The notes: a model not told the origin generated them from the letters alone. Shown: positions 8,724 to 17,276, counted from the first letter of the stretch. The stretch is 64,000 nucleotides of DNA from Rhizobium sp. CF122 (GCF_000282035.1 NZ_AKKA01000109.1:32752-96751); one strand, 5' to 3'. Numbers and translations: made by a program.

Positions 8724-9695
8724 ATGAGTGGAACTTTCTTTCAACCGGTTGATGCTGCTGAAGTTCCACGCTTCGCCGGGCATTCTACCTTCATGCGCCT
8801 ACCCGCCGTGCAGACGGCTGCCGGGCTTGATATTGCCCTTGTCGGTATTCCCTGGGACGGCGGCACAACGAACAGGGCGGGCGCCCGGCACGGGCCACGG
8901 GAGGTTCGCAATCAGTCGAGCCTCATGCGGCGCGTACACCATGTCTCAGGGACCGAACCTTTCAGTATCGCGAATGTCGCCGATGTCGGCGATCTCTCCG
9001 TCAACCCCATCGACCTTATGGACGGCCTCAAACGCATCGAAGAGGGGATGAATGAGATTGTCGCCGTCGGCGCCATTCCCGTGTCGGTGGGCGGTGACCA
9101 TCTGACCACGCTCCCCGTGCTGCGCGCGGTGGCGAAAAACCGGCCGGTTGGACTGATCCATTTCGACGCGCACTCCGATACCAATGATCGCTATTTCGGA
9201 AACAACCCGTACACGCACGGGACGCCGTTTCGTCGAGCGATCGAGGAGGGACTGCTGGACCCGAAGCGGATGGTTCAGATCGGAATTCGCGGTTCGATCT
9301 ACGATCCGGGCGAACATGACTGGGCGAAGCAGCAGGGCATCCGGATCATCTACATGGAAGAATTCGTCAGCCGTGGGGCTGACGACGTGATGCGCGAGGC
9401 GCGAGAAATCGCTGGTGAACTGCCAACCTACGTTACCTTTGATATCGATAGTATCGATCCATCCATGGCGCCGGGAACGGGAACGCCAGAGGCGGGCGGC
9501 TTCACGACCCGCGAGGCCCAGCAGATGATCAGGCTGCTTGCCGGAATACAGATCGTGGGTGCCGACGTCGTTGAAGTCTCCCCACCATTTGATCTGGCCG
9601 GCATGACGGCGCTTGCTGGCGCCACCATGATGTTCGAACTTCTATGCGTCATCGCCAAACAGGTCGCGGATAGGCGCACTGCCGGGGGCGCCTGA
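8724..9695 (+). CDS. speB: Agmatinase-family ureohydrolase
   Basis: A 323-residue binuclear-manganese hydrolase of the arginase/agmatinase family, which releases urea from a guanidino compound. The metal ligands are all present: His126 (GGDH), Asp148, His150 and Asp152 (DAHSD), Asp240 and Asp242 (TFDIDSIDP). The GTGTPEAGGF loop is of agmatinase type. Agmatine to putrescine is the default reaction, but guanidinobutyrase and guanidinopropionase share these motifs, so the substrate is open. The ATG at 8724 fits the family's usual length; a 36-residue upstream extension looks unlike it. It converges on the flavin reductase gene. Confidence 0.87.
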   Translation: MSGTFFQPVDAAEVPRFAGHSTFMRLPAVQTAAGLDIALVGIPWDGGTTNRAGARHGPREVRNQSSLMRRVHHVSGTEPFSIANVADVGDLSVNPIDLMDGLKRIEEGMNEIVAVGAIPVSVGGDHLTTLPVLRAVAKNRPVGLIHFDAHSDTNDRYFGNNPYTHGTPFRRAIEEGLLDPKRMVQIGIRGSIYDPGEHDWAKQQGIRIIYMEEFVSRGADDVMREAREIAGELPTYVTFDIDSIDPSMAPGTGTPEAGGFTTREAQQMIRLLAGIQIVGADVVEVSPPFDLAGMTALAGATMMFELLCVIAKQVADRRTAGGA

Positions 9696-9713
9696 TGGTC
9701 GGCAATTGGCTTG

Positions 9714-10241
9714 TCAGGGGTGGATGACCGCCTCTTCGGACAGCCGTCGGTAGCCACCGCGCCAGTAGAGCAGGGGTTCGACATCCTCGCGCGTTTCGAT
9801 CGCGCAAACGCGGCCGATAAGGATCGCGTGCGAATGGTGATTGAGCACCGTTTCGAGCTCGCAGTCGAGAACCGTCAGCGCATCTTTCAAAGCAGGTGTT
9901 CCAGTCGAAAGGCTATACCATTGCGCGTCTTGATAGCGTTCGACGCCGCGCCGGCCGTCGAACCCTGCAAAGGATTGCGCGATATGCTGTTGGTCGGCGG
10001 TAAGTACATTGACGCAGAAGCGGCGATACCGTTCAACCACGGGCCAGGAGGACGATCCGCGATTGAGGCTGACGATCACCGACGGCTGATCTGCGGAAAG
10101 GGAAGTAACAGAGGTCGCGGTAAAGCCTGTCCGTTCTTCGCGTTCACCAACGGTGATCACGCTCACGGCACCGGCCAGGTGGCGCATCGACAGCTTGAAC
10201 GCAGATTGATCGACGATAGGCCTGGTTGCCACCTTTTCCAT
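9714..10241 (-). CDS. Flavin reductase (NtaB/HpaC-like, FMN-binding split barrel)
   Basis: A 175-residue flavin reductase domain protein. The opening FKLSMRHLAGAVSVITV, the TGFTATSVTSLSADQPSVIVSLNRGSSS block and the C-terminal HAILIGRV / PLLYWRGGYRRL segments define the family. Such proteins use NAD(P)H to make reduced FMN or FAD for a partner monooxygenase. The flavin-dependent monooxygenase gene lies 15 bases upstream on the same strand, so the two probably form a two-component oxygenase like NtaA/NtaB or EmoA/EmoB. Confidence 0.88.
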   Translation of the reverse strand: MEKVATRPIVDQSAFKLSMRHLAGAVSVITVGEREERTGFTATSVTSLSADQPSVIVSLNRGSSSWPVVERYRRFCVNVLTADQQHIAQSFAGFDGRRGVERYQDAQWYSLSTGTPALKDALTVLDCELETVLNHHSHAILIGRVCAIETREDVEPLLYWRGGYRRLSEEAVIHP

Positions 10242-10256
10242 CTGCTCTCTCCCTTG

Positions 10257-11609
10257 TTAGCCCGTGACCTGTGCCTTCGCAAAACGGTTGGCCGGCATTG
10301 AAAGGCCGAGGTTTTCCCGCAGCGTCTTGCCTTCATATTCTTGGCGGAAGAGCCCACGACGGCGCAATTCAGGCAGGACGAGCTTCACAAAATCATCAAG
10401 GCTCGAGGGCAGTGTCGGGAACATCAGAATGAAACCATCCGCCGCACGGGTCTCGAACCACTCTTCCATGAAGTCGGCAATCTGTGCCGGCGTGCCGGTG
10501 ATGCCGTTGCCCGTATGCTTCTCCGCATAGTGCCGCACCAGCTCGCCGACGGGGCGCCCGCTCTTGACGAAATCGGTAAGCTCTTCGAACAGCGCGCGCG
10601 ACCCCTTGGGCTGCGTCGGCAGCCGATCCATCGGAAACGGTTTGTCCAATGGGACGCCGCGCAAATCGGCTTCCAGAAACTCGGAAAGCATCAGGCGACC
10701 GACGTCCGGATGCATCTTGTCGATGAGGTAATTGACCTTGGCCTGCGCCTCGGCTTCCGTTTCGCCGACGTTCAGCACAACACCCGGCATGATCTTGAGG
10801 TCGTCGGGATTGCGACCGTAGGCGGGCATGCGTCCTTTGACGTTCTCGTAGAACGCGCGGTTTCGATCGATGTTCGAGGCGAGGCTGAAAACGATCTCGG
10901 CCGTGCGCGCTGCCATATCCATACCGGGTTCGGAGCCGCCGGCCTGCGCGATGACGGGCCGGCCTTGCGGTGATCGCGCGATGTTGAGCGGCCCGCGCAC
11001 CTGGAAGTGTTTACCCTTATGGTTGAGCGTGTGGTGCTTGGTTTTGTCGTAGTAGACACCGCTTTCGCGGTCGAGGAGCAACGCACCCTCTTCGAAGCTG
11101 TCCCACAGACCAAAAACGACGTCCACGAACTCGTTGCCGCGCTCGTAGCGCAGCGCGTGCGGGTCCAGCCCCTCGCGATTGAAATTGTAGCCCGTCTCGT
11201 CGTGGTCCGAGGTCACGACATTCCAGCAGGCGCGGCCGCCGCTCAAATGGTCGATAGAAGCAAAGAGGCGCGCGACATTGTAGGGCTCGTAGTAGCTGGT
11301 TGAAACAGTGGCCACGAGCCCGAGATCTTTCGTTGTCACTGACAGGGCTGATAGCAACGACAGCGGTTCGAAGCGGTTCATCTTGGTCGGAATGCGGGCG
11401 AGAGCGTCGGGGTCGCCGACGGCGGCAGCCGGAGAGTCGGCCATGAACATGAAATCGAACTTTGCCGCCTCCGACCGTTTGGCAACGTCGAGGAGATGAC
11501 TGAAATCGTTGGCGCCGTGGACATTGCTTGCCGGATGCAACCAGGAGGCCGGGTGAAAGCCGAATGTATAGACGAAGGTGCCGAGCTTCATCTTATCGGT
11601 GCGCGTCAT
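10257..11609 (-). CDS. LLM-class flavin-dependent monooxygenase (NtaA/SnaA/DszA type)
   Basis: A 450-residue bacterial-luciferase-fold oxygenase of the NtaA/SnaA/DszA/SsuD-like family. It opens with MKLGTFVYTFGFHPASW and has FDFMFMAD, GLVATVSTSYYEPYNVARLFASIDHLSGGRACWNVVTS-type core blocks and the conserved QAGGSEPG segment. Members oxidise chelators (NTA, EDTA), dibenzothiophene sulfone, pristinamycin or long-chain alkanes with reduced flavin. The ATG at 11609 has GGAGAA seven bases before it and is preferred over an upstream start. It pairs with the downstream flavin reductase. Substrate not predictable. Confidence 0.9.
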   Translation of the reverse strand: MTRTDKMKLGTFVYTFGFHPASWLHPASNVHGANDFSHLLDVAKRSEAAKFDFMFMADSPAAAVGDPDALARIPTKMNRFEPLSLLSALSVTTKDLGLVATVSTSYYEPYNVARLFASIDHLSGGRACWNVVTSDHDETGYNFNREGLDPHALRYERGNEFVDVVFGLWDSFEEGALLLDRESGVYYDKTKHHTLNHKGKHFQVRGPLNIARSPQGRPVIAQAGGSEPGMDMAARTAEIVFSLASNIDRNRAFYENVKGRMPAYGRNPDDLKIMPGVVLNVGETEAEAQAKVNYLIDKMHPDVGRLMLSEFLEADLRGVPLDKPFPMDRLPTQPKGSRALFEELTDFVKSGRPVGELVRHYAEKHTGNGITGTPAQIADFMEEWFETRAADGFILMFPTLPSSLDDFVKLVLPELRRRGLFRQEYEGKTLRENLGLSMPANRFAKAQVTG

Positions 11610-11708
11610 TGATATTCTCCAGCAGGCAATGCGATTGGCGATTGCCCAAGGTAACGCCACGCGACTTTTTTCATCAATATCGCAGCGCTGACTTCTGATT
11701 TAGTTTTT

Positions 11709-12659
11709 CTAAAGAGTGAGAGGCGCCGAGATCTGCGCCTGTCGTCGAGAGATGGCAATGACCCAGTCGCGAAACTCCGGGCCGTAGGGCTTTTGCAGCG
11801 CGGAGCGGTCCCAGGCAAGGAAATAGCTCTCGCGCAGCGGCATTCTGATATCGACTGGAATGACCAATGTCTGCGCTTCCAGTTCGTCTGCGATCATCGA
11901 CATCTGCGCAAGCACGATGCCTCGCTTGTTGACGGCCGCGTCGATAGCGCTACTCGATAGGGTAAACGACAAGCCCGAGGGTGGGCCTTTGACGTCTGCC
12001 CCGATTTTCGCGGCAAATTCTGCCCAACTCGGGTAGGGTGTGAAATGTCGCTCCCATTCGACATGCAGCAGCGGATAGGACAGCAGATCGGCGGCGGCCG
12101 GTCTCCTGCCTTCAATTAGGGCCGGCGAGCAGGCCGGAACGACCCAATCGCGAAACAGTTCGGCGTAGTGGTCATGCTGCAAGACGTCGGATCCGTAACT
12201 GACGCGGAAATCGACTTCATCAAACCCCATTCGAGGCTCCTTGTCGCGACCGGTCACCCGCACATGCGCATCGGGATGGAGCGCTTGCCAGTCGAAAATG
12301 CGCCTGCCGATCCATTTGTTGACAACGGACGACAGTGCGCTGAGAACGAGCGCATTTTCGTTGCGTGCACGCTCCAGCACCTGCTGGGCGAGCGCAAATT
12401 GCTCAAAGCCCTTCGATATCTCGCGGTGGTAAAGCCGACCCCATTGCGTCAGCTCGACAGTCCGGCCGCTCCGTTCCACAAGGGTGATGCCCAGAAAACT
12501 CTCGACCTTGCGTAACTGCTGGCTGATGGCACCGGGAGATACGTCCAGCTCCGCTGCAGCGGCCATCACGCTGCCGCAACGGCCGACAGCTTCGAATGCT
12601 TGCAGCCCTTTGAGGGGTATTCCCCGGAATATCTGTTCTTCGCTCAAAGCGTTCCTCAC
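11709..12659 (-). CDS. LysR-family transcriptional regulator (GcvA-like)
   Basis: A 316-residue LysR regulator with a winged HTH at about 15-75 (LKGLQAFEAVGRCGSVMAAAAELDVSPGAISQQLRKVE) and a periplasmic-binding-type effector domain after residue 100. The opening resembles the GcvA/AmpR group. The start is GTG at 12659, whose last complement base overlaps the stop of the GntR gene by one base, so the two regulators are cotranscribed and coupled. It precedes the monooxygenase pair by 100 bases and may control it, or the amino-acid importer on the other side. Confidence 0.9.
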   Translation of the reverse strand: MRNALSEEQIFRGIPLKGLQAFEAVGRCGSVMAAAAELDVSPGAISQQLRKVESFLGITLVERSGRTVELTQWGRLYHREISKGFEQFALAQQVLERARNENALVLSALSSVVNKWIGRRIFDWQALHPDAHVRVTGRDKEPRMGFDEVDFRVSYGSDVLQHDHYAELFRDWVVPACSPALIEGRRPAAADLLSYPLLHVEWERHFTPYPSWAEFAAKIGADVKGPPSGLSFTLSSSAIDAAVNKRGIVLAQMSMIADELEAQTLVIPVDIRMPLRESYFLAWDRSALQKPYGPEFRDWVIAISRRQAQISAPLTL

Positions 12660-13387
12660 TATGGCTGTCGACGTGACGCACGCTTTTCGGCCGGATGAAA
12701 AATGCCTGCAAATTGGAAGCGATCGCCAGGATGCGTGATCTCGACATAGGTTACCATGCGATCATTCTGCCAGGTCTGACGAGTGAGGGTGAGGCAGGGC
12801 TCGCCACGGTCAATCTCAAGAATGCGCGCCGTCGCGGCATCGGCCGAGACTGCCCGTATCACATGCTTGGCCTTCGACCACGGCACTTGCGACAGGAGCC
12901 ATTTCGCAGGAGGCGCGGCCGCAAAGCTCTCGTTTCTGGCAAGCGGCACCGTATCCAGCAAAATGATGCGCCGCTCTATTGCCGTGGGCCTACCATCGAC
13001 GATATGCAGACACTGGATCCGAAGGATTTCGGCTCCCGAGGTGCTGTCCAACCGGGCAGCCTCGACGGGGTCTAGGGTCTCGATCCTTCGCGTCAAAATC
13101 TGATGGCGATGCTCATAGCCCGCCAAGGTCGCCTCGGTGCCGATATCCTGGATGTCCATGACGGTGCGGTCGATCTGCGGCGAGGCGACGAAGGACCCGG
13201 TTTTCCGCTTCCGTACGACAAGACCACGGTCGACAAGCGCCGTCAGGGCCTTGCTCACGGTCATACGCGAACAGCCGTAGTCATTGACGAGGTCATGCTC
13301 TCTTGGAACGCGATCACCCGGGCGCCAGTCTCCGCTGAGGATCTTTGCCTCGATATCCGTGAATATCCTGAGATAAATTGGCTCCAA
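12659..13387 (-). CDS. GntR-family regulator with UTRA domain (HutC-like)
   Basis: A 242-residue repressor with a GntR winged helix at about 5-72 (LSGDWRPGDRVPREHDLVNDYGCSRMTVSKAL) and a UTRA ligand-binding domain at about 95-230. HutC-type members sense small metabolites such as urocanate. The start is a TTG at 13387, supported by GAGG seven bases upstream; no in-frame ATG is near. It is divergent from the amino-acid ABC operon starting at 13606 and faces a palindrome at 13515-13526, so it probably represses that operon and itself. Confidence 0.88.
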   Translation of the reverse strand: MEPIYLRIFTDIEAKILSGDWRPGDRVPREHDLVNDYGCSRMTVSKALTALVDRGLVVRKRKTGSFVASPQIDRTVMDIQDIGTEATLAGYEHRHQILTRRIETLDPVEAARLDSTSGAEILRIQCLHIVDGRPTAIERRIILLDTVPLARNESFAAAPPAKWLLSQVPWSKAKHVIRAVSADAATARILEIDRGEPCLTLTRQTWQNDRMVTYVEITHPGDRFQFAGIFHPAEKRASRRQP

Positions 13388-13486
13388 GACGCGACCTCAT
13401 CACTCTCGCAGCAAAACGATGCAAACGCGAAACTCGCGCCTCCAAGCGGCCGTTCGGCACAAAAATTGCGTTCGTCGACTTTGACG

Positions 13487-13526
13487 TTGACACCTTAGGC
13501 TAGCGTATATCTATTTGTATAGTCAA
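13487..13526 (+). promoter_or_regulatory. Putative promoter with HutC-type operator before the amino-acid ABC operon
   Basis: TTGACA at 13487-13492 is followed after 17 bases by TCTATT (13510-13515), a plausible sigma-70-like promoter. Overlapping its downstream edge is the near-palindrome TTGTATAGTCAA (13515-13526), close in form to sites bound by GntR/UTRA repressors of the HutC group. It lies between the divergent GntR gene and the ABC operon. Assignment is by pattern and position only. Confidence 0.45.
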
Positions 13527-13605
13527 AAGCGGATCGCAGAAGTCCGCACACGGGACTGAACTCGGGAACTCGAACGCACCCCTGGCGGGTGCGGAAACTG
13601 GAGAG

Positions 13606-14442
13606 ATGACAATCATGATCGCACGTTCACTGCTTAAGGGCCTCGTCGGCGCCGCATTTCTTGTGGGAGCGACCCTGTCGGCGCATGCTGCCGATACGCT
13701 TGCGGCCGTCAAGGCAGCCGGCACGCTCAAGGTCGGCACGGAAACCGCCTTTGCTCCCTTTGATTTTATCGATGCCGGCGAGCATGCTGGTTTGAACGTT
13801 GATCTTTTTGCGGAAATCGGCAAGGAACTCGGCGTGAAGATCGAATGGGTGGCGCTTCCTTGGGACGGCGTGTTCCCGGCACTTGAAGCTGGCAAGTTCG
13901 ACGTGGTTGCCGGACCCGCGACCATCACCAAGAAGCGTTTGGAGCGCTATCGCTTCACGCCGCCGATTGCCGAAGCCACCATCGCGATCCTGAAGAAGGC
14001 GGGCGACGCGACCATTAGCAAGCCCGACGACATGGCCGGCAAGACGATCGGTGTCGGCAAGGCCACTTCGCAACTCGATCAGCTGAAGGAATTCTCGGCA
14101 ACGCTGCCTTCCAAGGTAGATATCCGCGAATACCCGGCCTTCACCGAATCCTATGCGGATCTCGCGGCCGGCCGTATTGCCGGTGTTGCCAACTCACTGC
14201 CAAATATCGCCTTCGTCGCCAAGCAGCGCGAGGGAACGTTTGAAGTCGTCCTGCCGCCGTTCGGCAAGAAGTCCTACTTCGGTTTCATCGGCCTGAAGGA
14301 TGCCGATCATGCGCCGCTGATGGACGCCATCGATGCAGCCCTGCTGAAGATCAAGGCTGACGGCCGCATGGCCGAGCTGCAGAAGAAGTGGTTCGGCGCG
14401 ACCTTCGACACGCCCGACGCCGTCAAGGACCCTGCGTTCTAG
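13606..14442 (+). CDS. Polar amino-acid ABC transporter, periplasmic binding protein
   Basis: A 278-residue family-3 solute-binding protein. A signal peptide with hydrophobic core (residues 10-24) ends in AHA, so cleavage is likely after residue 28. The mature part has the family opening LKVGTETAFAPFDFIDAGEHAGLNVDLF and DLAAGRIAGV. Two starts are possible: ATG 13606, or ATG 13615 with GGAG at a better distance. It is followed by two permeases and an ATPase of the His/Glu/Gln/Arg transporter group. A strong stem-loop directly after the stop fits the need for more binding protein than permease. Confidence 0.92.
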   Translation: MTIMIARSLLKGLVGAAFLVGATLSAHAADTLAAVKAAGTLKVGTETAFAPFDFIDAGEHAGLNVDLFAEIGKELGVKIEWVALPWDGVFPALEAGKFDVVAGPATITKKRLERYRFTPPIAEATIAILKKAGDATISKPDDMAGKTIGVGKATSQLDQLKEFSATLPSKVDIREYPAFTESYADLAAGRIAGVANSLPNIAFVAKQREGTFEVVLPPFGKKSYFGFIGLKDADHAPLMDAIDAALLKIKADGRMAELQKKWFGATFDTPDAVKDPAF

Positions 14443-14456
14443 TAGCGGGCCGATCG

Positions 14457-14488
14457 TTGATTGCGCCCCGGCCTAGGGGCGCAATCAA
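14457..14488 (+). other. Intercistronic stem-loop after the binding-protein gene
   Basis: A perfect 13-base-pair inverted repeat (TTGATTGCGCCCC at 14457-14469, complement at 14476-14488) with a six-base loop lies 14 bases after the binding-protein stop and before the permease start. There is no T run, so it is not a classical terminator. Hairpins here usually protect the upstream mRNA from 3' decay or partly terminate transcription, raising binding-protein levels relative to permeases. Confidence 0.7.
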
Positions 14489-14534
14489 AGACGCCATTGT
14501 GCCTCCATGACAGCCAGGCGGGCAAAAGCCGGAC

Positions 14535-15176
14535 ATGTCCATCAAGCTCTTTGAATTGCTTCTCTACGCGTCGATCTATACGGTGCTGTTAAGCGTCGTT
14601 TCCATTCTGATCGGCTTTGCGATCGCAATCCTTCTGTCCGGCATGCTGTTGTCGAAGAAGGCGCCATTCGTCATTCCCGCACAAGTTTTTATCAGTTTCT
14701 TCCGCGGCGTGCCTCTGCTCGTGCAGTTGCTCCTGATCTACAACATGTTGCCCGCGATCGGCCTGAACGTGCCGAGCATCGTTGCTGCGATCATCGGCCT
14801 TTCGCTTTGCACGGCGGCTTATCAGGCGGAGAACATGCGCGGCGGATTTGCAAGCGTCCCGATCGGTCTCGTGGAGTCCGCCGAAATGGTGGGATTGACG
14901 CCGGGTCAGATCTTCCGGCGTATCAAGGCGCCAATCGCACTGAGGCTGACCTTCCCGGCGCTGGTCAACGAGGCGATCCTCATCCTCAAGGCATCGTCGC
15001 TGGTTTCCGTCGTCGGGGTCATCGAATTGACGCGGATGGCACAGGACCTCGCAGGCAGCACCTTCCTGCCGCTACAGATATTTGCGGCTGCGGGTCTCAT
15101 CTATCTCGTCATCAACTGGATCGTGGCGCTTGCCGGCGACCTGATCGAGCGCTCTCTTCCGGGAGTGCCGCGATGA
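14535..15176 (+). CDS. Polar amino-acid ABC transporter permease (first)
   Basis: A 213-residue HisM/GlnP-type permease with about five membrane helices. The family's N-terminal FFRGVPLLVQLLLIYN motif and the cytoplasmic EAA loop (SAEMVGLTPGQIFRRIKAP) that docks on the ATPase are present. Its stop overlaps the next start as ATGA. With the second permease it forms the heterodimeric channel of the importer. Confidence 0.92.
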   Translation: MSIKLFELLLYASIYTVLLSVVSILIGFAIAILLSGMLLSKKAPFVIPAQVFISFFRGVPLLVQLLLIYNMLPAIGLNVPSIVAAIIGLSLCTAAYQAENMRGGFASVPIGLVESAEMVGLTPGQIFRRIKAPIALRLTFPALVNEAILILKASSLVSVVGVIELTRMAQDLAGSTFLPLQIFAAAGLIYLVINWIVALAGDLIERSLPGVPR

Positions 15177-15841
15177 CCTTTGACATCAACGTCATCCTTG
15201 ACCAACTGCCGGCGATCATAAGTGGTGCCGGCGTCACGGTCTTGATCTGGGTCGTCGGGACGATCGCCGCCGCCATTCTGGGGTTTTTCGTCGCTGTCGG
15301 CCGCCGCTTCGGTGGCGTGCTGCTCGACAAGGCGCTTGGCCTTATCGTCGCAGTGCTGCGCGGTACGCCATTCCTCATCCAGATCTTTCTCGTCTACTAC
15401 GGTGGTCCATTCGTCGGCCTTTCGCTCGATCCGTTGCCAGCCGGCTTGATCGGCATCTCGATCTATGGTGCGGCCTATTACAGTGAAATTTTCCGATCCG
15501 GCTTCATGGCCGTGCCTAAGGGCCACATCGAGGCGGGCGAGTGCGTGGGCCTGACGCAGGGGCAAATCATCCGACGCATCCTGCTGCCTGAAATGACGAT
15601 GCTCGTGCTGCCTCCGTCGCTCAATATGGCGGTTCTCCTGATGAAGGAGACGGCTGTCCTTTCGATTATCACCGTTCCCGAGCTGACCGCGACGCTGAGC
15701 GCCATCGGCGCCCAGCAATATGCCTTCGTCGAAGCCCTCTCAGTGCTCGCACTCTTCTACTGGGTACTTGTAGAGATCACCGGTCGGCTTGGCCGGCTCG
15801 TAGAAACGAAACTCAACAGATTCAGGTTTTTCAACGCATGA
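15173..15841 (+). CDS. Polar amino-acid ABC transporter permease (second)
   Basis: A 222-residue paralogue of the preceding permease with the same signature blocks: VLRGTPFLIQIFLVYYG near the N terminus and EAA loop AGECVGLTQGQIIRRILLPE. The ATG at 15173 overlaps the upstream stop (ATGA), and its own stop overlaps the ATPase start in the same way, so the last three genes of the operon are translationally coupled. Longer upstream readings in this frame overlap the first permease and are rejected. Confidence 0.92.
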   Translation: MTFDINVILDQLPAIISGAGVTVLIWVVGTIAAAILGFFVAVGRRFGGVLLDKALGLIVAVLRGTPFLIQIFLVYYGGPFVGLSLDPLPAGLIGISIYGAAYYSEIFRSGFMAVPKGHIEAGECVGLTQGQIIRRILLPEMTMLVLPPSLNMAVLLMKETAVLSIITVPELTATLSAIGAQQYAFVEALSVLALFYWVLVEITGRLGRLVETKLNRFRFFNA

Positions 15842-16629
15842 GCCTCCCTGCAATCGCAGTTAAAAACCTCGTCAAGAAGTTTGGAGATACCACCGTTCTC
15901 CAGAACATCGATCTCGAGATCCCGCAGGGACAGGTCTCCTGCCTGATCGGACCATCAGGCTCGGGCAAGAGCACGCTTCTTCGTTGCATGGCCTTTCTCG
16001 AGGAAGCGACCTCCGGAACGATCACGATCAACGGCGAGGTCCTCGGCTTCACCGAAAATGCACAGGGCATGCGGGAGCGTATTGCGCCAGCCGCAAACCG
16101 TGCGATCCGTGCGCAGATCGGCATGGTGTTTCAGCAGTTCAACCTCTGGCCGCATATGACAGCGCTTGGAAATGTCAGCGAGGCGCTGAAGACCGTTCAC
16201 AAGATGAATCGCAAGGATGCCGAAGAGCGGGCCATGGCTCAACTTGTGAAAGTTGGCCTCGAAAGCCGCGCAGGGCACTACCCATCGCAGCTTTCTGGTG
16301 GGCAACAACAGCGCGTCGCCATTGCCCGTGCTCTTGCCCTCAAGCCGAAGATCATGCTCTTCGACGAGCCGACGTCCTCCCTCGACCCGGAACTGACCGG
16401 CGAAGTGCTCAATGTCATGCGCGATCTCGCCGCCGAAGGGATGACGATGGTCGTCGTCTCGCACGAAATCGGCTTTGCGGCCACCGTCGGGCAGCAGATC
16501 GCATTTCTCGACCATGGCAAGATCGTCTTCACCGGCCCTCCGCAAGAGGTATTCAGGAGGCCGAGAAACGCACGCCTCGAGCAATTCCTCGACACATACC
16601 TTGATCGCGGAGCATCGATGTTGCTCTAA
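15838..16629 (+). CDS. Polar amino-acid ABC transporter ATP-binding protein
   Basis: A 263-residue HisP/GlnQ-type ATPase. Walker A GPSGSGKS is at 38-45, the Q-loop in VFQQFNLWPHMT, the signature LSGGQQQRVAIARAL and Walker B IMLFDEPTSSLDPEL follow, then the H-loop VSHEIGFA. It completes the operon and energises uptake of a polar amino acid or related amine. The exact substrate is unknown; the HutC-like regulator and the nearby agmatinase make histidine, arginine or a guanidino compound reasonable guesses only. Confidence 0.93.
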   Translation: MSLPAIAVKNLVKKFGDTTVLQNIDLEIPQGQVSCLIGPSGSGKSTLLRCMAFLEEATSGTITINGEVLGFTENAQGMRERIAPAANRAIRAQIGMVFQQFNLWPHMTALGNVSEALKTVHKMNRKDAEERAMAQLVKVGLESRAGHYPSQLSGGQQQRVAIARALALKPKIMLFDEPTSSLDPELTGEVLNVMRDLAAEGMTMVVVSHEIGFAATVGQQIAFLDHGKIVFTGPPQEVFRRPRNARLEQFLDTYLDRGASMLL

Positions 16630-16942
16630 AGAGCAACGACGAAGTGCGGGTCACCGAGTTCCACAAACAGGGTCCACACTATCGCAAAATCGAGTACTCG
16701 GCTGGGTGCTATCTGGGACAAGGCTGGTCCGACCAGACCTAGCGATCGCATCGTGGAGGTCACAAAGCCGCCGCACGAGCGGGACGCAAGGCTACCAGAC
16801 TGCTATGCGCCTGTTGCATGGGTGGCGTGAGCTCTTGATGCTGTTCTCGGGTCAGCGATGAGCCTATATGGATGCCATCGAAGCAAACGAAGCGCCAAGG
16901 ACTGGCAGCTGTGCTTCGAAAGCCCAGGAAAGGGGATTTATC
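16630..16942. other. Intergenic stretch before the DUF1127 gene
   Basis: About 310 bases follow the ATPase gene. No recognisable coding sequence was found; open frames on both strands are short and family-less. The 3' part must contain the promoter and leader of the DUF1127 gene, but I could not identify a convincing promoter by eye. Confidence 0.45.
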
Positions 16943-17089
16943 ATGAATGTAGCACGCTCTTTCAACAATTGGCGCAAGTACCGTCAGACGGTCTCCGAAC
17001 TCGGCCGCATGAGCTCCAGAGAGCTTTTCGATCTCGGCATCGATCGCGCGGATATCCGCAGCGTTGCCCGGGCAGCGATTGGCCGTTAA
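16943..17089 (+). CDS. DUF1127 (YjiS-like) small protein upstream of anti-SD hairpin RNAs
   Basis: A 48-residue basic protein with the DUF1127 pattern: an N-terminal helix (NVARSFNNWRKYRQTVSEL), then LGRMSSRELFDLGIDRADI and a basic C terminus. The ATG at 16943 is preceded by the purine-rich AGGAAAGGGG; a longer reading from 16868 adds 25 unlike residues. DUF1127 proteins are common in alphaproteobacteria, and some bind RNA or affect sRNA turnover (CcaF1 in Rhodobacter, known from the literature). The four-hairpin RNA array begins 187 bases after its stop, which is the arrangement described for the CcsR/cuckoo RNAs. Confidence 0.88.
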   Translation: MNVARSFNNWRKYRQTVSELGRMSSRELFDLGIDRADIRSVARAAIGR

Positions 17090-17123
17090 GGCGGACATAG
17101 CGCCAAATTTTTCGATTGTTCGA

Positions 17124-17155
17124 GCGTCCGCCGGTCTTCTGGCGGGCGCTTTTTC
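17124..17155 (+). terminator. Rho-independent terminator after the DUF1127 gene
   Basis: A 9-base-pair GC-rich stem (GCGTCCGCC at 17124-17132 with GGCGGGCGC at 17141-17149, one G-T pair), an eight-base loop and the run TTTTTC directly after. It sits 34 bases after the DUF1127 stop. It would end most transcripts before the hairpin array, so the array is either produced by read-through or has its own promoter between 17156 and 17276. Confidence 0.8.
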
Positions 17156-17276
17156 TTTGGCATGAGGCCTGTTCGGAATGCCTGTCGAGCCGACCGCTAG
17201 ACGCATAGCGCATGGCAGTCATGCAGAAACATGCCTGTCATTTGGGCGGAAAAGGTGTAAAAGTCTATTCATCGAA

